Shown one piece after another: positions 7,005-14,324 of a DNA stretch of 64,000 nt. Position 1 is the stretch's first letter. Every line of letters begins with the position of its first letter. The DNA comes from Vampirovibrionales bacterium (lineage in GTDB: Bacteria; Cyanobacteriota; Vampirovibrionia; Vampirovibrionales; Vampirovibrionaceae). The stretch is taken from NCBI GenBank assembly GCA_029262635.1, contig JAJCZA010000002.1:310001-374000 (forward strand), read 5' to 3'. The translations under genes were made by a program, and so were the position numbers. The notes beneath the pieces are model-generated. The model did not search any database. It saw only the letters and a program-made list of their open reading frames with translations, and had not been told where the DNA came from.

Positions 7005-8516
7005 TTACGGATAGTGAACGGACAGAAAATCCTGTCGCTCTCCGTCGTTTAGTCGGCCAGGGAACTGATCTTTGCCGGTTAGGGTGTAGGTAATTTGTTG
7101 CTTGGCTTTGGGAATAATCCAGCCGAGGAAAGCGGTACAGATGGCGATGGTCAATCCAAAGGCGCCCAGCTTACCGACCAGAGATTGTTTAATCAGGGTT
7201 CGCAGGCCAGAGCCATGAGCTTGAGCCTGTCCTTTACCTTCAGCCAGGGTGACGAGGCGTTTTAAGTTTTGTCCGAGCCGGTACATGGTATCGGTCTGGA
7301 TTTTCTGGGTGATGTCCAGCCGGATTTTACCATCGGGTGTTTTTTTGGTGGGGATCAAATCACAGTGTTGGGCTAAATCAAACAGCAGGTGATCGGTCAG
7401 GCCATTATGGATATAATCTCGTGCTTTGGGCACTACTTGTTTTTCAAATGCCGCCAGAATCTCTTTGGTTTTGGATGATTTGAGGCCCTGAAATGACTGA
7501 AAGGTTCCAAACTCTTGTTCAATGGCCTGAAGGTGTTTGAGTAGGGTTTGTCCCTGAGGGCTATAGGTGTCATAGATCTTTTTCAGTCCCTGAAATTCCA
7601 GTTGGGTATGGATGCCAAAAATCCGATCAATGCTTTTCTGGATGGTGCTTTGAATGGGGGTGGCGGCAAAAAAGAGAAAGTAAATGACCATAGCCTCAGA
7701 GAACAAGATTTCGAGTCGCTCGTAGATGTTTCGGGCTTTGTAGGTTCGTCCGCCACTGATGGTTCCATCAATCAGCAAGGTGTTGGCTCGTTCGTTTTGA
7801 AGCAGGTGGTACATGCCATTTAATGGATTCATCCCGGAAAACCTTGGGGACGAAGCGGTTTGCTGACTTTCTGGAGAAATCTGGAGTCTTTGGCTGAAGG
7901 GCTGGAAATTTTTTGGGGCTCTAATTCGTTGTGGGTAAAGTGATCCAAATGACGGAGGGACAGACTGGGGCAGGGCTTTTTTCTCTTCTTGTAACTTGTT
8001 TCGGGTCATCCATTGTTTCAGCGTCGGGATGCCAAAGGCGATGAGAAGAACCGGCAAAAACGTGGCCACGCCAAATTTAAGGACGTTAGCGGATTGATAA
8101 GCCGGAATGAGTCCTTTTTTGTTCTGAATGAGATCCGTCAGGTGCGTTCGCAAGGGAGAATCTGCGGGTGTGTATTTCTGGATCACCGCTTCAGTCAGTT
8201 GTTGAGGCCCTTTATCCAGCAGAGCCATGTTCAGCTCCGGTAAATGGATGTTGCCCATGCCTTTGTTCGCTAACTGTTTGCTCGTTGAATCAAACAGCTT
8301 TTTCAGGTACCGGATGCCAAACCCCCAGATGAGAGTCGTTACGTTTTGCTCAATGGCTTCTTCCTTGCCTTCATGCGGGTCTCGTTGATAAGCCTGAGTC
8401 ATTCGTCCAGCGTTATCAATTAAATCACGCATTACAATGGATGACATTGAGGCCGTGTTATCGAGATCGGCGATAATGCGGTTAGTTGTTGGGTTTAGTA
8501 GGTGTTTAGCAAGCAT
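7005..8516 (-). CDS. Large membrane protein of unknown function with internal FSG motif
   Basis: 503 residues that I do not recognise. Hydrophobic segments lie at about residues 147-166 (FGVATFLPVLLIAFGIP), 275-292 (VIYFLFFAATPIQ) and 450-468 (LGAFGLTIAICTAFLGWIIP). Between the first two is a Pro/Ser/Gln-rich linker containing PPSFGSLYP and SPRFSGMNPLNG, internal versions of the F-[SG]-G motif seen elsewhere in the window. The remainder is helical. Its size and loop-linked helices resemble the 248-residue membrane protein at 47717. No clear ribosome site precedes the ATG. Confidence 0.75.
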   Translation of the reverse strand: MLAKHLLNPTTNRIIADLDNTASMSSIVMRDLIDNAGRMTQAYQRDPHEGKEEAIEQNVTTLIWGFGIRYLKKLFDSTSKQLANKGMGNIHLPELNMALLDKGPQQLTEAVIQKYTPADSPLRTHLTDLIQNKKGLIPAYQSANVLKFGVATFLPVLLIAFGIPTLKQWMTRNKLQEEKKALPQSVPPSFGSLYPQRIRAPKNFQPFSQRLQISPESQQTASSPRFSGMNPLNGMYHLLQNERANTLLIDGTISGGRTYKARNIYERLEILFSEAMVIYFLFFAATPIQSTIQKSIDRIFGIHTQLEFQGLKKIYDTYSPQGQTLLKHLQAIEQEFGTFQSFQGLKSSKTKEILAAFEKQVVPKARDYIHNGLTDHLLFDLAQHCDLIPTKKTPDGKIRLDITQKIQTDTMYRLGQNLKRLVTLAEGKGQAQAHGSGLRTLIKQSLVGKLGAFGLTIAICTAFLGWIIPKAKQQITYTLTGKDQFPGRLNDGERQDFLSVHYP

Positions 8517-8564
8517 GATGGTTGGGTGATGAGTCCTGTTAAGGATTTGTAGTGAAAAGAAGAC

Positions 8565-8604
8565 GTAAAAAACCCCGGTACCTGTGTGGGGAGGTTACCG
8601 GGGT
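8565..8604 (-). terminator. Minus-strand Rho-independent terminator
   Basis: Read on the minus strand, ACCCCGGTA and TACCGGGGT form a perfect 9-bp stem, extended by GG/CC past a bulge. TTTTTTACG follows. It lies 31 bases past the stop of the 30-codon frame at 8635-8727 and is oriented to end that unit. Confidence 0.8.
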
Positions 8605-8634
8605 AAAAGCTGTGGGGTGTTTATTACGGAATCA

Positions 8635-8727
8635 TTATGATTTCATACGCAAGCCCAGCCGACCGATAACCCGGAAACGACGAGGGCGACGGCGGTTGTT
8701 TTGGCTAGTTGCGTTGAAGCTGATCAT
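8635..8727 (-). CDS. Candidate 30-residue Arg-rich micro-protein
   Basis: The frame encodes MISFNATSQNNRRRPRRF, then 12 further residues ending LGLRMKS; about a third of residues are Arg or Lys. It sits inside a complete minus-strand transcription unit: a near-consensus promoter (8779-8807), about 45 nt of leader, this frame and an intrinsic terminator. An AGGA lies 15 bases upstream of the ATG, farther than optimal. The composition suggests nucleic-acid or ribosome binding; it is not a recognisable L34, L36 or THX. Alternatively the unit is a non-coding RNA of about 205 nt and the frame is incidental. Confidence 0.45.
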   Translation of the reverse strand: MISFNATSQNNRRRPRRFRVIGRLGLRMKS

Positions 8728-8778
8728 GTTGAAAATCAAAATTCCTAAGGAAATTTATAAATAAACTTGTAGCGACTT

Positions 8779-8807
8779 ATTATAGTAAACCCAGTAAGAT
8801 TTGTCGA
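8779..8807 (-). promoter_or_regulatory. Minus-strand promoter of the micro-gene
   Basis: On the minus strand, TCGACA (8807-8802) and TATAAT (8784-8779) are separated by exactly 17 bases. The predicted start is near 8772, facing away from the 8949 gene. Confidence 0.75.
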
Positions 8808-8948
8808 TTGCTCTTTTAAGACAAGATAGAAACTGTGCCTGTAGTATTTTAGGGCCTAAAATCTCTTTCTCGCCTTGTTTATGGTTTAATAAAGGGCATC
8901 ATATTTTTATAGAAATATGAGCGTCAAAAAGAAAAGAAGTGTCTCTAA

Positions 8949-9953
8949 ATGCTTTCGATCCCACCGCAAAACGTTTCTCACCCACTCAATACGGTTGGCT
9001 CATCCCGCCTCACCAGTTTTTTGGATACTCCAAAAGAGACGCTCTACTTCTCCGGAACCAGTGATAACAAAAATGTGCTTTCTTACAAGGGGGGATCGGT
9101 CCTTTATAAAGAGCATACCGGGGATATTAAAATTAAAGGAGACCTTGGGGTTATTGCTAAAGTGGCTGGTGATGTTGAAAGCACCGAGGGCTCAATTAGT
9201 TTTATTAGACCAAAATGGAAATGGGAATGGCTTCAAAAAATATTAGGGCAGGATGTTTTAGCTCACAATGCCACCGCTAAAGAGAACGTGGCTATTGAGA
9301 GCGGGAGACTCACAGGACATGTTACGAGTCAACATCTTTTGGGTTGGGTTCTGATTGCTAAAGGCGCTCAGGCCAGAAGTGCTCAGGCAGAAAAAGGTTG
9401 TATTTATCTTTCGGGCACGTTGCTCGAAGGTGCGACGGGCCAAGAAATAATAATCTACAAAACAGGGCAAACTAAAACAGCCGAGGCAAAATATAGGCTT
9501 GCTGTTTACGGAACAGTACTGGAAAGTGCTGTTAGCAAAGGAGGGAATGTTGATATCGAGGAAGGTGGTCAGGTTCAAGATGCTATAACCGAAGGACATT
9601 TCTCGAATATCGATGTCCGTGGAACGGTTAAAGGAAAGGCCATCAACAAGAAAGGCTCGGTCGAGATTCTGAAAAGTGGAATCGTGAATGAGGTGATCGC
9701 TGGAGACAGTGTTTATCTTGCGGGCGAGCTTAAAGGCAATGTTTCTTTAATAACGAAAGATGCTTATGACGGTGGTGCCCCCATTTTAGAGATTAAGAGG
9801 ACAGCGATTATGAGCCCTCAAAGTCGAATTATTTTTGCCAACGAAGATAACGAAATCAAGCCGGGCATTATTGCTATTCCGGCTGATGGATCGATCAAAA
9901 TTAATCCGCAATCCATTGAGGGAAACTATGAAGTTATCCTTCGGCAAAAGTAG
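8949..9953 (+). CDS. Putative beta-helix (bactofilin/polymer-like) protein with FSG motif
   Basis: 334 residues. After an N-terminal segment with LYFSGTSDNK (F34), the protein is a series of short hydrophobic strands and Gly turns (GNVDIEEGGQVQDAI, IDVRGTVKGKAI, VEILKSGIVNEVIAGD, VYLAGELKGNV). That is the pattern of right-handed beta-helix proteins such as bactofilins. There is no signal peptide. It may assemble as a cytoskeletal or surface scaffold; this is inferred from repeat character alone. The ribosome site is weak (AGAAG). It diverges from the minus-strand micro-gene. Confidence 0.7.
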   Translation: MLSIPPQNVSHPLNTVGSSRLTSFLDTPKETLYFSGTSDNKNVLSYKGGSVLYKEHTGDIKIKGDLGVIAKVAGDVESTEGSISFIRPKWKWEWLQKILGQDVLAHNATAKENVAIESGRLTGHVTSQHLLGWVLIAKGAQARSAQAEKGCIYLSGTLLEGATGQEIIIYKTGQTKTAEAKYRLAVYGTVLESAVSKGGNVDIEEGGQVQDAITEGHFSNIDVRGTVKGKAINKKGSVEILKSGIVNEVIAGDSVYLAGELKGNVSLITKDAYDGGAPILEIKRTAIMSPQSRIIFANEDNEIKPGIIAIPADGSIKINPQSIEGNYEVILRQK

Positions 9954-9958
9954 TAGGC

Positions 9959-9987
9959 TTGGTCGATTGCCCTTTTTTCGATAGAAT
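9959..9987 (+). promoter_or_regulatory. Candidate promoter of the 10013 gene
   Basis: TTGGTC at 9959-9964 and TAGAAT at 9982-9987 have a 17-base spacer, 26 bases before the chosen ATG. Confidence 0.55.
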
Positions 9988-10012
9988 AAAAATAAAAGGG
10001 AGATACTTCGCT

Positions 10013-10549
10013 ATGATGAATAACCGTTTCCACTGCTTTCAACCCTGTACGCCTTTGGGTGTTCCTTCTTTTCAGGTTATTTCTCGATCCATGCTTTTGC
10101 TTCTCATTGTTCTGGCGGTCATAGCGACGCTATGGGCGCCTTTAGCGGAATCAGCAACGTTTGCGACGGGTCGGCCCAAACGTCTGAATCGGACGGACAT
10201 TGGGGTTGAGGGACAGCAGGTTTGGGTTCGGTTTAGTTCGTTTAATGTTGAGCGGCTTCGTCAGGTCTTTTTTGATGGCCGATACCGAAAGGTATTGCCC
10301 AATGCAACCCGAGACAAGCTCCAGGTGCACCGCCGAGAGATGATTGGCCAGACGTATTATTTAAATGCCAAAGAGCCCCTGCCGCTTGCCGTGTTAAGGC
10401 AAAGCGTGCTGATTCCGCCGTCGGCTTATGGTTTTTTGGGTGTGGCCGGACTCCCTCACATTCAATTACGAATTTTGGGTCGGGATATTGTTATGGTGGA
10501 TACGCGCACCCGGAAAGTCCATGATATTCTTTCTGGGTTTTTACGCTAG
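10013..10549 (+). CDS. Hypothetical exported or membrane-anchored protein
   Basis: 178 residues from ATG 10013, chosen because AAGGGAG at 9996-10002 precedes it and a promoter lies just upstream. A frame extension to 9959 would run through that promoter. A hydrophobic segment at about residues 28-50 (LLLLIVLAVIATLWAPLAESA) is a signal peptide or anchor. The exported part is basic and may be beta-rich (GVEGQQVWVRFSSFNVERLR, LGRDIVMVDTRTRKVHDIL). I do not recognise the family. A second in-frame ATG follows immediately. Confidence 0.65.
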   Translation: MMNNRFHCFQPCTPLGVPSFQVISRSMLLLLIVLAVIATLWAPLAESATFATGRPKRLNRTDIGVEGQQVWVRFSSFNVERLRQVFFDGRYRKVLPNATRDKLQVHRREMIGQTYYLNAKEPLPLAVLRQSVLIPPSAYGFLGVAGLPHIQLRILGRDIVMVDTRTRKVHDILSGFLR

Positions 10550-10723
10550 CTACCTATTTTTTACACGAAGAAGTAAAAAAAGAGATGTCGGCAATAAGGA
10601 CTTTCTGTCAAGGTTAGACGGTGAGACGATTGTGTTGTTAGGACACCTTACGGTAAAGTTTTGTAAAAACAGAGGGCGATCCTTTGATTCTTACTTGCAA
10701 CTCGATCTTGAAAGGGTACTCTA

Positions 10724-10858
10724 CTATCAACTTCTTAAATTAAATTGTCTTAAATTATTTTAGATCAAATTAAAAAAGATAATTCAATTTAAGATTTCCC
10801 CCTCACTCCCAACCTAAAAATTGGATCCGCCTCTTCGGCAACGAAGAGGCCTTTTTTT
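10724..10858 (+). ncRNA. Candidate small RNA, copy 1
   Basis: A possible promoter is TTGCAA (10696-10701), 16 bases, TACTCT (10718-10723). The 3' part (10795-10858) carries CCCCTCACTCCCAAC, a TAAAAATTGGATCC segment, then a perfect GCCTCTTCG/CGAAGAGGC terminator stem and seven T. The same 3' module recurs 174 bases downstream. The C-rich segment is unpaired in my reading and complementary to GGGAG-type ribosome sites. No protein frame fits. Exact 5' end unknown. Confidence 0.55.
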
Positions 10859-11030
10859 GCCCAAAACGTAACAAAATATTAACCTTTTGAAAGAAACGGT
10901 TGTTTCTTTTCTTCGACTCGCTATACTACTATCCAAGGTTAGTAATACCTTACACGATAAAAAACTTATTTTCCCCTCACTCCCAACTTAAAAATTGGAT
11001 CCGCCTCTTCGATACCGAAGGGGCCTTTTT
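10795..11030 (+). repeat. Tandem direct repeat of an RNA 3' module (two copies)
   Basis: Copies at 10795-10858 and 10969-11030. The shared core runs from CCCCTCACTCCCAAC through TTGGATCCGCCTCTTCG to GGCCTTTTT, with only a handful of differences over about 60 bases. I saw no third copy in the window. Confidence 0.85.
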
Positions 11031-11033
11031 ATT
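10934..11033 (+). ncRNA. Candidate small RNA, copy 2
   Basis: Candidate promoter TTGTTT (10900-10905), 16 bases, TATACT (10922-10927). Transcript of about 100 nt. The 3' module at 10969-11030 repeats copy 1 nearly base for base. Differences fall in the terminator loop (ATAC for GCAA) and at one stem position that keeps pairing as G-U. Both copies also share CTACTATC after the -10 box, so the whole unit appears duplicated. Confidence 0.6.
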
Positions 11034-11114
11034 TTAATCTTACTAAAGAAAGCGCACGTTTTTTCTTGAGCGGGTTTTATGCTTTGAGAGTCTGGTTACT
11101 TTAGGAGTCACCCT

Positions 11115-11414
11115 ATGCTAGGAATCCCCCCTTCTCTAAATGGTTTCCCTCAGTTTAAAGGCGTCCTTATACGCGATTCTGGGACGGGTGTGCTGGAAAA
11201 TAATGACAATAATGAGAACCGTTGGAATCCGGGAGATACTGAGATGGGCACGCCCGATCAAAAGTCGGAGATTAATCCGGAGGAGGACGGTGGGAATATG
11301 ACCCAATTGCAGATTATCCCTGTGAGCCAAGACGATTCAAAGCCTGACCAAGCACGGCTGCCTGTTAACCCCAATATCGTGGACAAGAATCCGTTTGAAA
11401 TAAAAAGAACCTGA
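11115..11414 (+). CDS. Hypothetical acidic protein
   Basis: 99 residues, very rich in Asn, Asp, Glu and Pro, probably disordered (VLENNDNNENRWNPGD, INPEEDGGN). It begins MLGIPPSLNGFPQFKGVLI, a variant of the N-terminal F-x-G motif of this window. AGGAG at 11103-11107 sits 7 bases before the ATG. The family is unknown. It precedes yggS by 36 bases, but yggS may have its own start signal. Confidence 0.65.
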   Translation: MLGIPPSLNGFPQFKGVLIRDSGTGVLENNDNNENRWNPGDTEMGTPDQKSEINPEEDGGNMTQLQIIPVSQDDSKPDQARLPVNPNIVDKNPFEIKRT

Positions 11415-11450
11415 CCGTTTGATAAAGCGGTTTTGGGTTAAAATACCGGA

Positions 11451-12104
11451 ATGAGTGTTCAAGCCCAATTGGAACGTATAAACCAGCATATTGGTAGTCG
11501 TTCGGTCACACTGGTGGCTGTAACCAAATACACCACGCTGGAAAAAATGGAGGAGGCTTACGCGGCTGGGATACGGCATTTTGGTGAGGCGCGGGTGCTG
11601 GATGCCCTGAAAAAGAAACAGGAACTACCTGAAGGGTTGGTGAGCGATATACAATGGCATTTAATCGGCCATTTGCAGACGAATAAGGTGAATAAAACGG
11701 TTGGCGAGTTTGCTTTGATCCATTCGGTGGATTCGTTGCGGCTGGCTCAAAAAATTTCGGAAGCCAATGAAGAGATGGGTCAGGTTCAATCGGTTTTGCT
11801 TCAGGTCAACGTGGCTGGCGAGGCGCAGAAATATGGTTTTTCGCCCCAGGAGCTTGAGACGGCTTTCCAGGCACTGGTAGGACTCAAGGGGATCGAGATT
11901 CGAGGGTTGATGGCCATGGCACCTCACACCGAAGATACCCTGTTGATTCAAAGCGTTTTTGGAAATTTAAAAAAGCTGAGAGAACGACTGAGAGGATCAT
12001 ACGGACTTCAACTACCTGAACTTTCGATGGGAATGACACATGATTACTTACACGCATTGGAATTGGGTGCTACAATGATTAGAATCGGAAGTTTTTTATT
12101 TTAG
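11451..12104 (+). CDS. YggS/PLPBP-family pyridoxal-phosphate homeostasis protein
   Basis: A 217-residue TIM-barrel PLP-binding protein of the YggS/YlmE family, which buffers cellular PLP and amino-acid balance. The PLP lysine lies in LVAVTKYTTLEKMEEAY near residue 26. Other signatures are IQWHLIGHLQTNKVNK, IRGLMAMAP and the C-terminal SMGMTHDYLHALELGATMIRIGSFLF pattern. No Shine-Dalgarno is visible. A TTAAAATA element about 10 bases upstream of the ATG could mean a very short leader. sepF follows, a gene order known from Cyanobacteria and Firmicutes. Confidence 0.92.
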   Translation: MSVQAQLERINQHIGSRSVTLVAVTKYTTLEKMEEAYAAGIRHFGEARVLDALKKKQELPEGLVSDIQWHLIGHLQTNKVNKTVGEFALIHSVDSLRLAQKISEANEEMGQVQSVLLQVNVAGEAQKYGFSPQELETAFQALVGLKGIEIRGLMAMAPHTEDTLLIQSVFGNLKKLRERLRGSYGLQLPELSMGMTHDYLHALELGATMIRIGSFLF

Positions 12105-12163
12105 TTAGAGTTCACTTATCAAAATATGACAAAGGATAGAGTCAGGAGGTTGACGCGAGAGTC

Positions 12164-12703
12164 ATGAGTAACGGATTTATGCATAAAATCAAAAACTGGG
12201 TGTCTGGTGATCCCTTTGAAGATGAAATTTTCAACTACGAAGAGGAATTTGAGCCAGAGTCCCGAGCCTACCGTCCCGTTCGGGATGAATACGAAGCGGC
12301 TCAGGAACCCAAAAAACCAAAGAAAAATCTAAAAGTGTTGGGGCACCCTAGTAGCCAAACTCAACAGGTGGTGGTTATTGAGCCTCGGGCGTTTGAAGAG
12401 GCGCTGGAAATTATTGAGCATCTTCGAGAGAAAAAATCGGTTCTGCTCAATCTCCACTTGCTGGATACTTCGCAATCTCAGCGGGTGGTGGATTTCCTTT
12501 CGGGTGCGACCCATGCGATTGAAGGCAATCAGCAGCGCATTGGGGATGGCGTCTTTATGTTTACCCCCAGCAATGTGGTGATTACCTCAGAGCATCACCG
12601 AGAGGTGGCCACGGCCCCTTCCGGCGGAGTCGCTCAAGGGCATCCCATGAGTCAGCAGCAAGCGGGCATTAACCTTACGGATGCCTTTTGGAACCAGGGT
12701 TAG
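12164..12703 (+). CDS. sepF: Cell division protein SepF
   Basis: SepF anchors and aligns FtsZ filaments at the septum. It has an N-terminal amphipathic membrane-binding segment (MHKIKNWVSG), an acidic linker, then the conserved domain at about residues 62-150 (VVVIEPRAFEEALEIIEHLREKKSVLLNL, QRVVDFLSGATHAIEGNQQRIGDGVFMFTP). 179 residues is normal. AGGAGGT at 12144-12150 is 13 bases before the ATG, slightly long. Encoded directly after yggS. Confidence 0.95.
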   Translation: MSNGFMHKIKNWVSGDPFEDEIFNYEEEFEPESRAYRPVRDEYEAAQEPKKPKKNLKVLGHPSSQTQQVVVIEPRAFEEALEIIEHLREKKSVLLNLHLLDTSQSQRVVDFLSGATHAIEGNQQRIGDGVFMFTPSNVVITSEHHREVATAPSGGVAQGHPMSQQQAGINLTDAFWNQG

Positions 12704-12730
12704 TCGGTTAATCTAAATCCTTCAAAGCTA

Positions 12731-12771
12731 AACCGCCCCGTTGTTTAAAATGAACAGCAGGGCGGTTTTTG
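12731..12771 (+). terminator. Rho-independent terminator after sepF
   Basis: AACCGCCC (12731-12738) pairs with GGGCGGTT (12760-12767), followed by TTTTG. Confidence 0.85.
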
Positions 12772-12789
12772 TATGCGGGTTCATCCAGC

Positions 12790-13142
12790 TTAATTTTTAG
12801 GGAGCTTTAGATGCAAGGTTACCGAGTCACCGACTTTTTCACACTGGACGCTGTCTGGAAGCACAATATTATGGGCCTCGGCGATTTTCTCACATTCTTC
12901 TTGCTGGGCAAGTTTTATGTCCTTGCCTTGTATAGTTAGTTTTATTACAAATATTATAAGAAGCATGGACGCTATGGTAAGGGGGTGAGGGACTAGAGGC
13001 GAAGGGGGGGTGTCCGGTTCGGGTTTGAGTCCGAATTAATGATATCCTGGGCTTGAGAGGGCACGGTTCGGGGTTGCTGTGAGGCTTCAGAGGGTAAAGG
13101 CATTGAGCGAACCTGAATAGGGAGAGTCGATGGATTGAGCAT
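12790..13142 (-). pseudogene. Apparently frameshifted small membrane protein gene
   Basis: An ATG at 13142 with AGAGGA 10 bases upstream opens a 49-codon frame (MLNPSTLPIQVRS, Pro/Ser/Gln-rich) that stops at 12993. A second frame continues downstream to a stop at 12790. Its sequence looks genuinely coding: a hydrophobic segment TIASMLLIIFVIKLTI, then QGKDIKLAQQEECEKIAEAH and GDSVTLHLKLPKN. The frames join cleanly if one C is added at the C7 run (13004-13010). The joined product would be about 117 residues, with a disordered N-terminus, one membrane helix and a small C-terminal domain. Either a sequencing error, slippage or recent decay. Family unknown. Confidence 0.55.
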
Positions 13143-13207
13143 GGGGTTAGCGTCCTCTTTCGGTATTGATTTGTAATTTGCCTTCGGGCACGACGGCCTT
13201 TAAAAGG

Positions 13208-13543
13208 TTAGCAACCGGGGCAGGCTTGTTTGTTGTGTGGATCGTTATCCTGACTTAGTCGCTCAAATCTTTCGGCTCTCTCGAGCTTCTCGACTTGTGT
13301 GGTCAGAGCTTCGTTTTCGTTCTTTAAAGTAGAGAGGTGATTAAGCCCCGCTATTAGAGGAATGCTCAGTAGGATTCCATAAATAATCCCTCTGAATGAT
13401 AACCCTGGAGCCGGGGTTTTGTTATCGGACTGACCAAATTGAAGGGGCTGGGTTTGGTTGGGAACAGTCTGGAGTGATTTCGCGGTAGAAATAGGTTTAA
13501 AGCGAGCAACCGGCATCGAGGTAGGCGTGATTAAATTATTCAT
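13208..13543 (-). CDS. Hypothetical single-pass protein with LQFGQS motif
   Basis: 111 residues. The N-terminus contains LQFGQSDNK (F36). A membrane helix lies at about residues 52-70 (IIYGILLSIPLIAGL), then a coiled-coil-like stretch (LSTLKNENEALTTQVEKLERAERFERL). The frame ends ACPGC. A +1 shift near the CCCC at 13218-13221 would instead add VANLLKAVVPEGKLQINTERGR. That would stop at 13147, four bases before the next ATG at 13142. The extension reads as coding and gives a normal operon junction, so the real C-terminus may be longer. Family unknown. Confidence 0.65.
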   Translation of the reverse strand: MNNLITPTSMPVARFKPISTAKSLQTVPNQTQPLQFGQSDNKTPAPGLSFRGIIYGILLSIPLIAGLNHLSTLKNENEALTTQVEKLERAERFERLSQDNDPHNKQACPGC

Positions 13544-13640
13544 AAGGGCACCGCATCTAATTAGCTACAATAGTAACAATTATTATTGCTAAAACCCTTT
13601 GATCCTGTCAACCATTTGTAATCCCCAAGCTAAATCGAGG

Positions 13641-14114
13641 CTAAATTGGGCCTCGACCATTGCGGTAGCCATAATAAGCCCGGCTACGCTCAAACCAGTC
13701 TAAAATGTCATAGATGCCTTCAAATTTTTCTTCCGTCAACTCGTGTTCGTCGTCCTCGTCGCCTCTCATTTGCTTTTTTATATATTCGTAAAGGGCACCG
13801 AGTTCTCGTAGTTTCTCCACCGGTGCGGTCGCGTCGCCTTTTAAAATACGTTTGATGAGATCCAGGGCGGAAGCTAATTTGGCTTGATCTGAAGGTTGTC
13901 CGATCTGCACATTATTGGGGTTTAACGTGAAAAAGGAAGCCATTTGACCGAACTGCTGTGATTGCACATTAGAAGAATTGGCAATGCCACCACCTTGCGC
14001 ATGCATCAGGGGGCTATTGCCCGCTTGTTGCTGGCGCGCCGTTTGCAAAGCTTGCTTAGCGGTTTGTTGGGCCTGCAGTTGGAAGCTATTCGGTTGTATG
14101 TTATTTTGTTTCAC
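13641..14114 (-). CDS. Hypothetical Gln-rich protein
   Basis: 157 residues from a GTG start, with GGAAGAG about 9 bases upstream. The N-terminal 60 residues are Gln/Asn/Ala-rich and probably disordered, with QQFGQMASFF (F55) at their end. The C-terminal part is helical and charged (LASALDLIKRILKGD, ALYEYIKKQMRGDEDDEHELTEEKFEGIYDILDWFE). There is no signal peptide. The family is unknown; it is one of several lineage-specific proteins on this strand. Confidence 0.65.
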   Translation of the reverse strand: MKQNNIQPNSFQLQAQQTAKQALQTARQQQAGNSPLMHAQGGGIANSSNVQSQQFGQMASFFTLNPNNVQIGQPSDQAKLASALDLIKRILKGDATAPVEKLRELGALYEYIKKQMRGDEDDEHELTEEKFEGIYDILDWFERSRAYYGYRNGRGPI

Positions 14115-14324
14115 GAAAAACGCTCTTCCGAATTGGGAAATTTGAAGGATATTATACTAGGGGTTATAAAAAATATAAACTGTATATAAATAAAAACATT
14201 TATTAAGACAAAGTTGCGTCTTTTGATGAATCAAGGGCAAGAATTGCCTTAAAAACCCCTTTTAGCCGTAGTTTTAGGCCTTTTTCTTAATATATCTAAA
14301 TATTTCTATTGATTAGACCCAACC

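Larger units (their letters stand above)
10550..11114. other. Gene-free stretch holding two small-RNA-like units
   Basis: No credible protein frame of useful length. The interval is AT-rich and contains two similar promoter-to-terminator units described separately, plus the ribosome site of the 11115 gene. Confidence 0.6.

Noticed and set aside
8552-8764. Plus-strand frame of 70 codons, Lys/Arg-rich
   Set aside because: It runs through a perfect terminator hairpin and the whole minus-strand unit; its basic composition is the mirror of the Arg-rich minus-strand frame.
8917-9246. Overlapping plus-strand frame at the start of the beta-helix gene
   Set aside because: Composition is unlike a protein, and the 8949 frame is longer with repeat structure.
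10428-10763. 111-codon plus-strand frame
   Set aside because: Most of it overlaps the exported-protein gene in another frame, and the remainder is AT-rich with no ribosome site.
12811-12939. Plus-strand 42-codon frame with GGGAG upstream of an ATG
   Set aside because: The opposite strand reads as better coding sequence (charged, balanced) and continues a larger broken gene.
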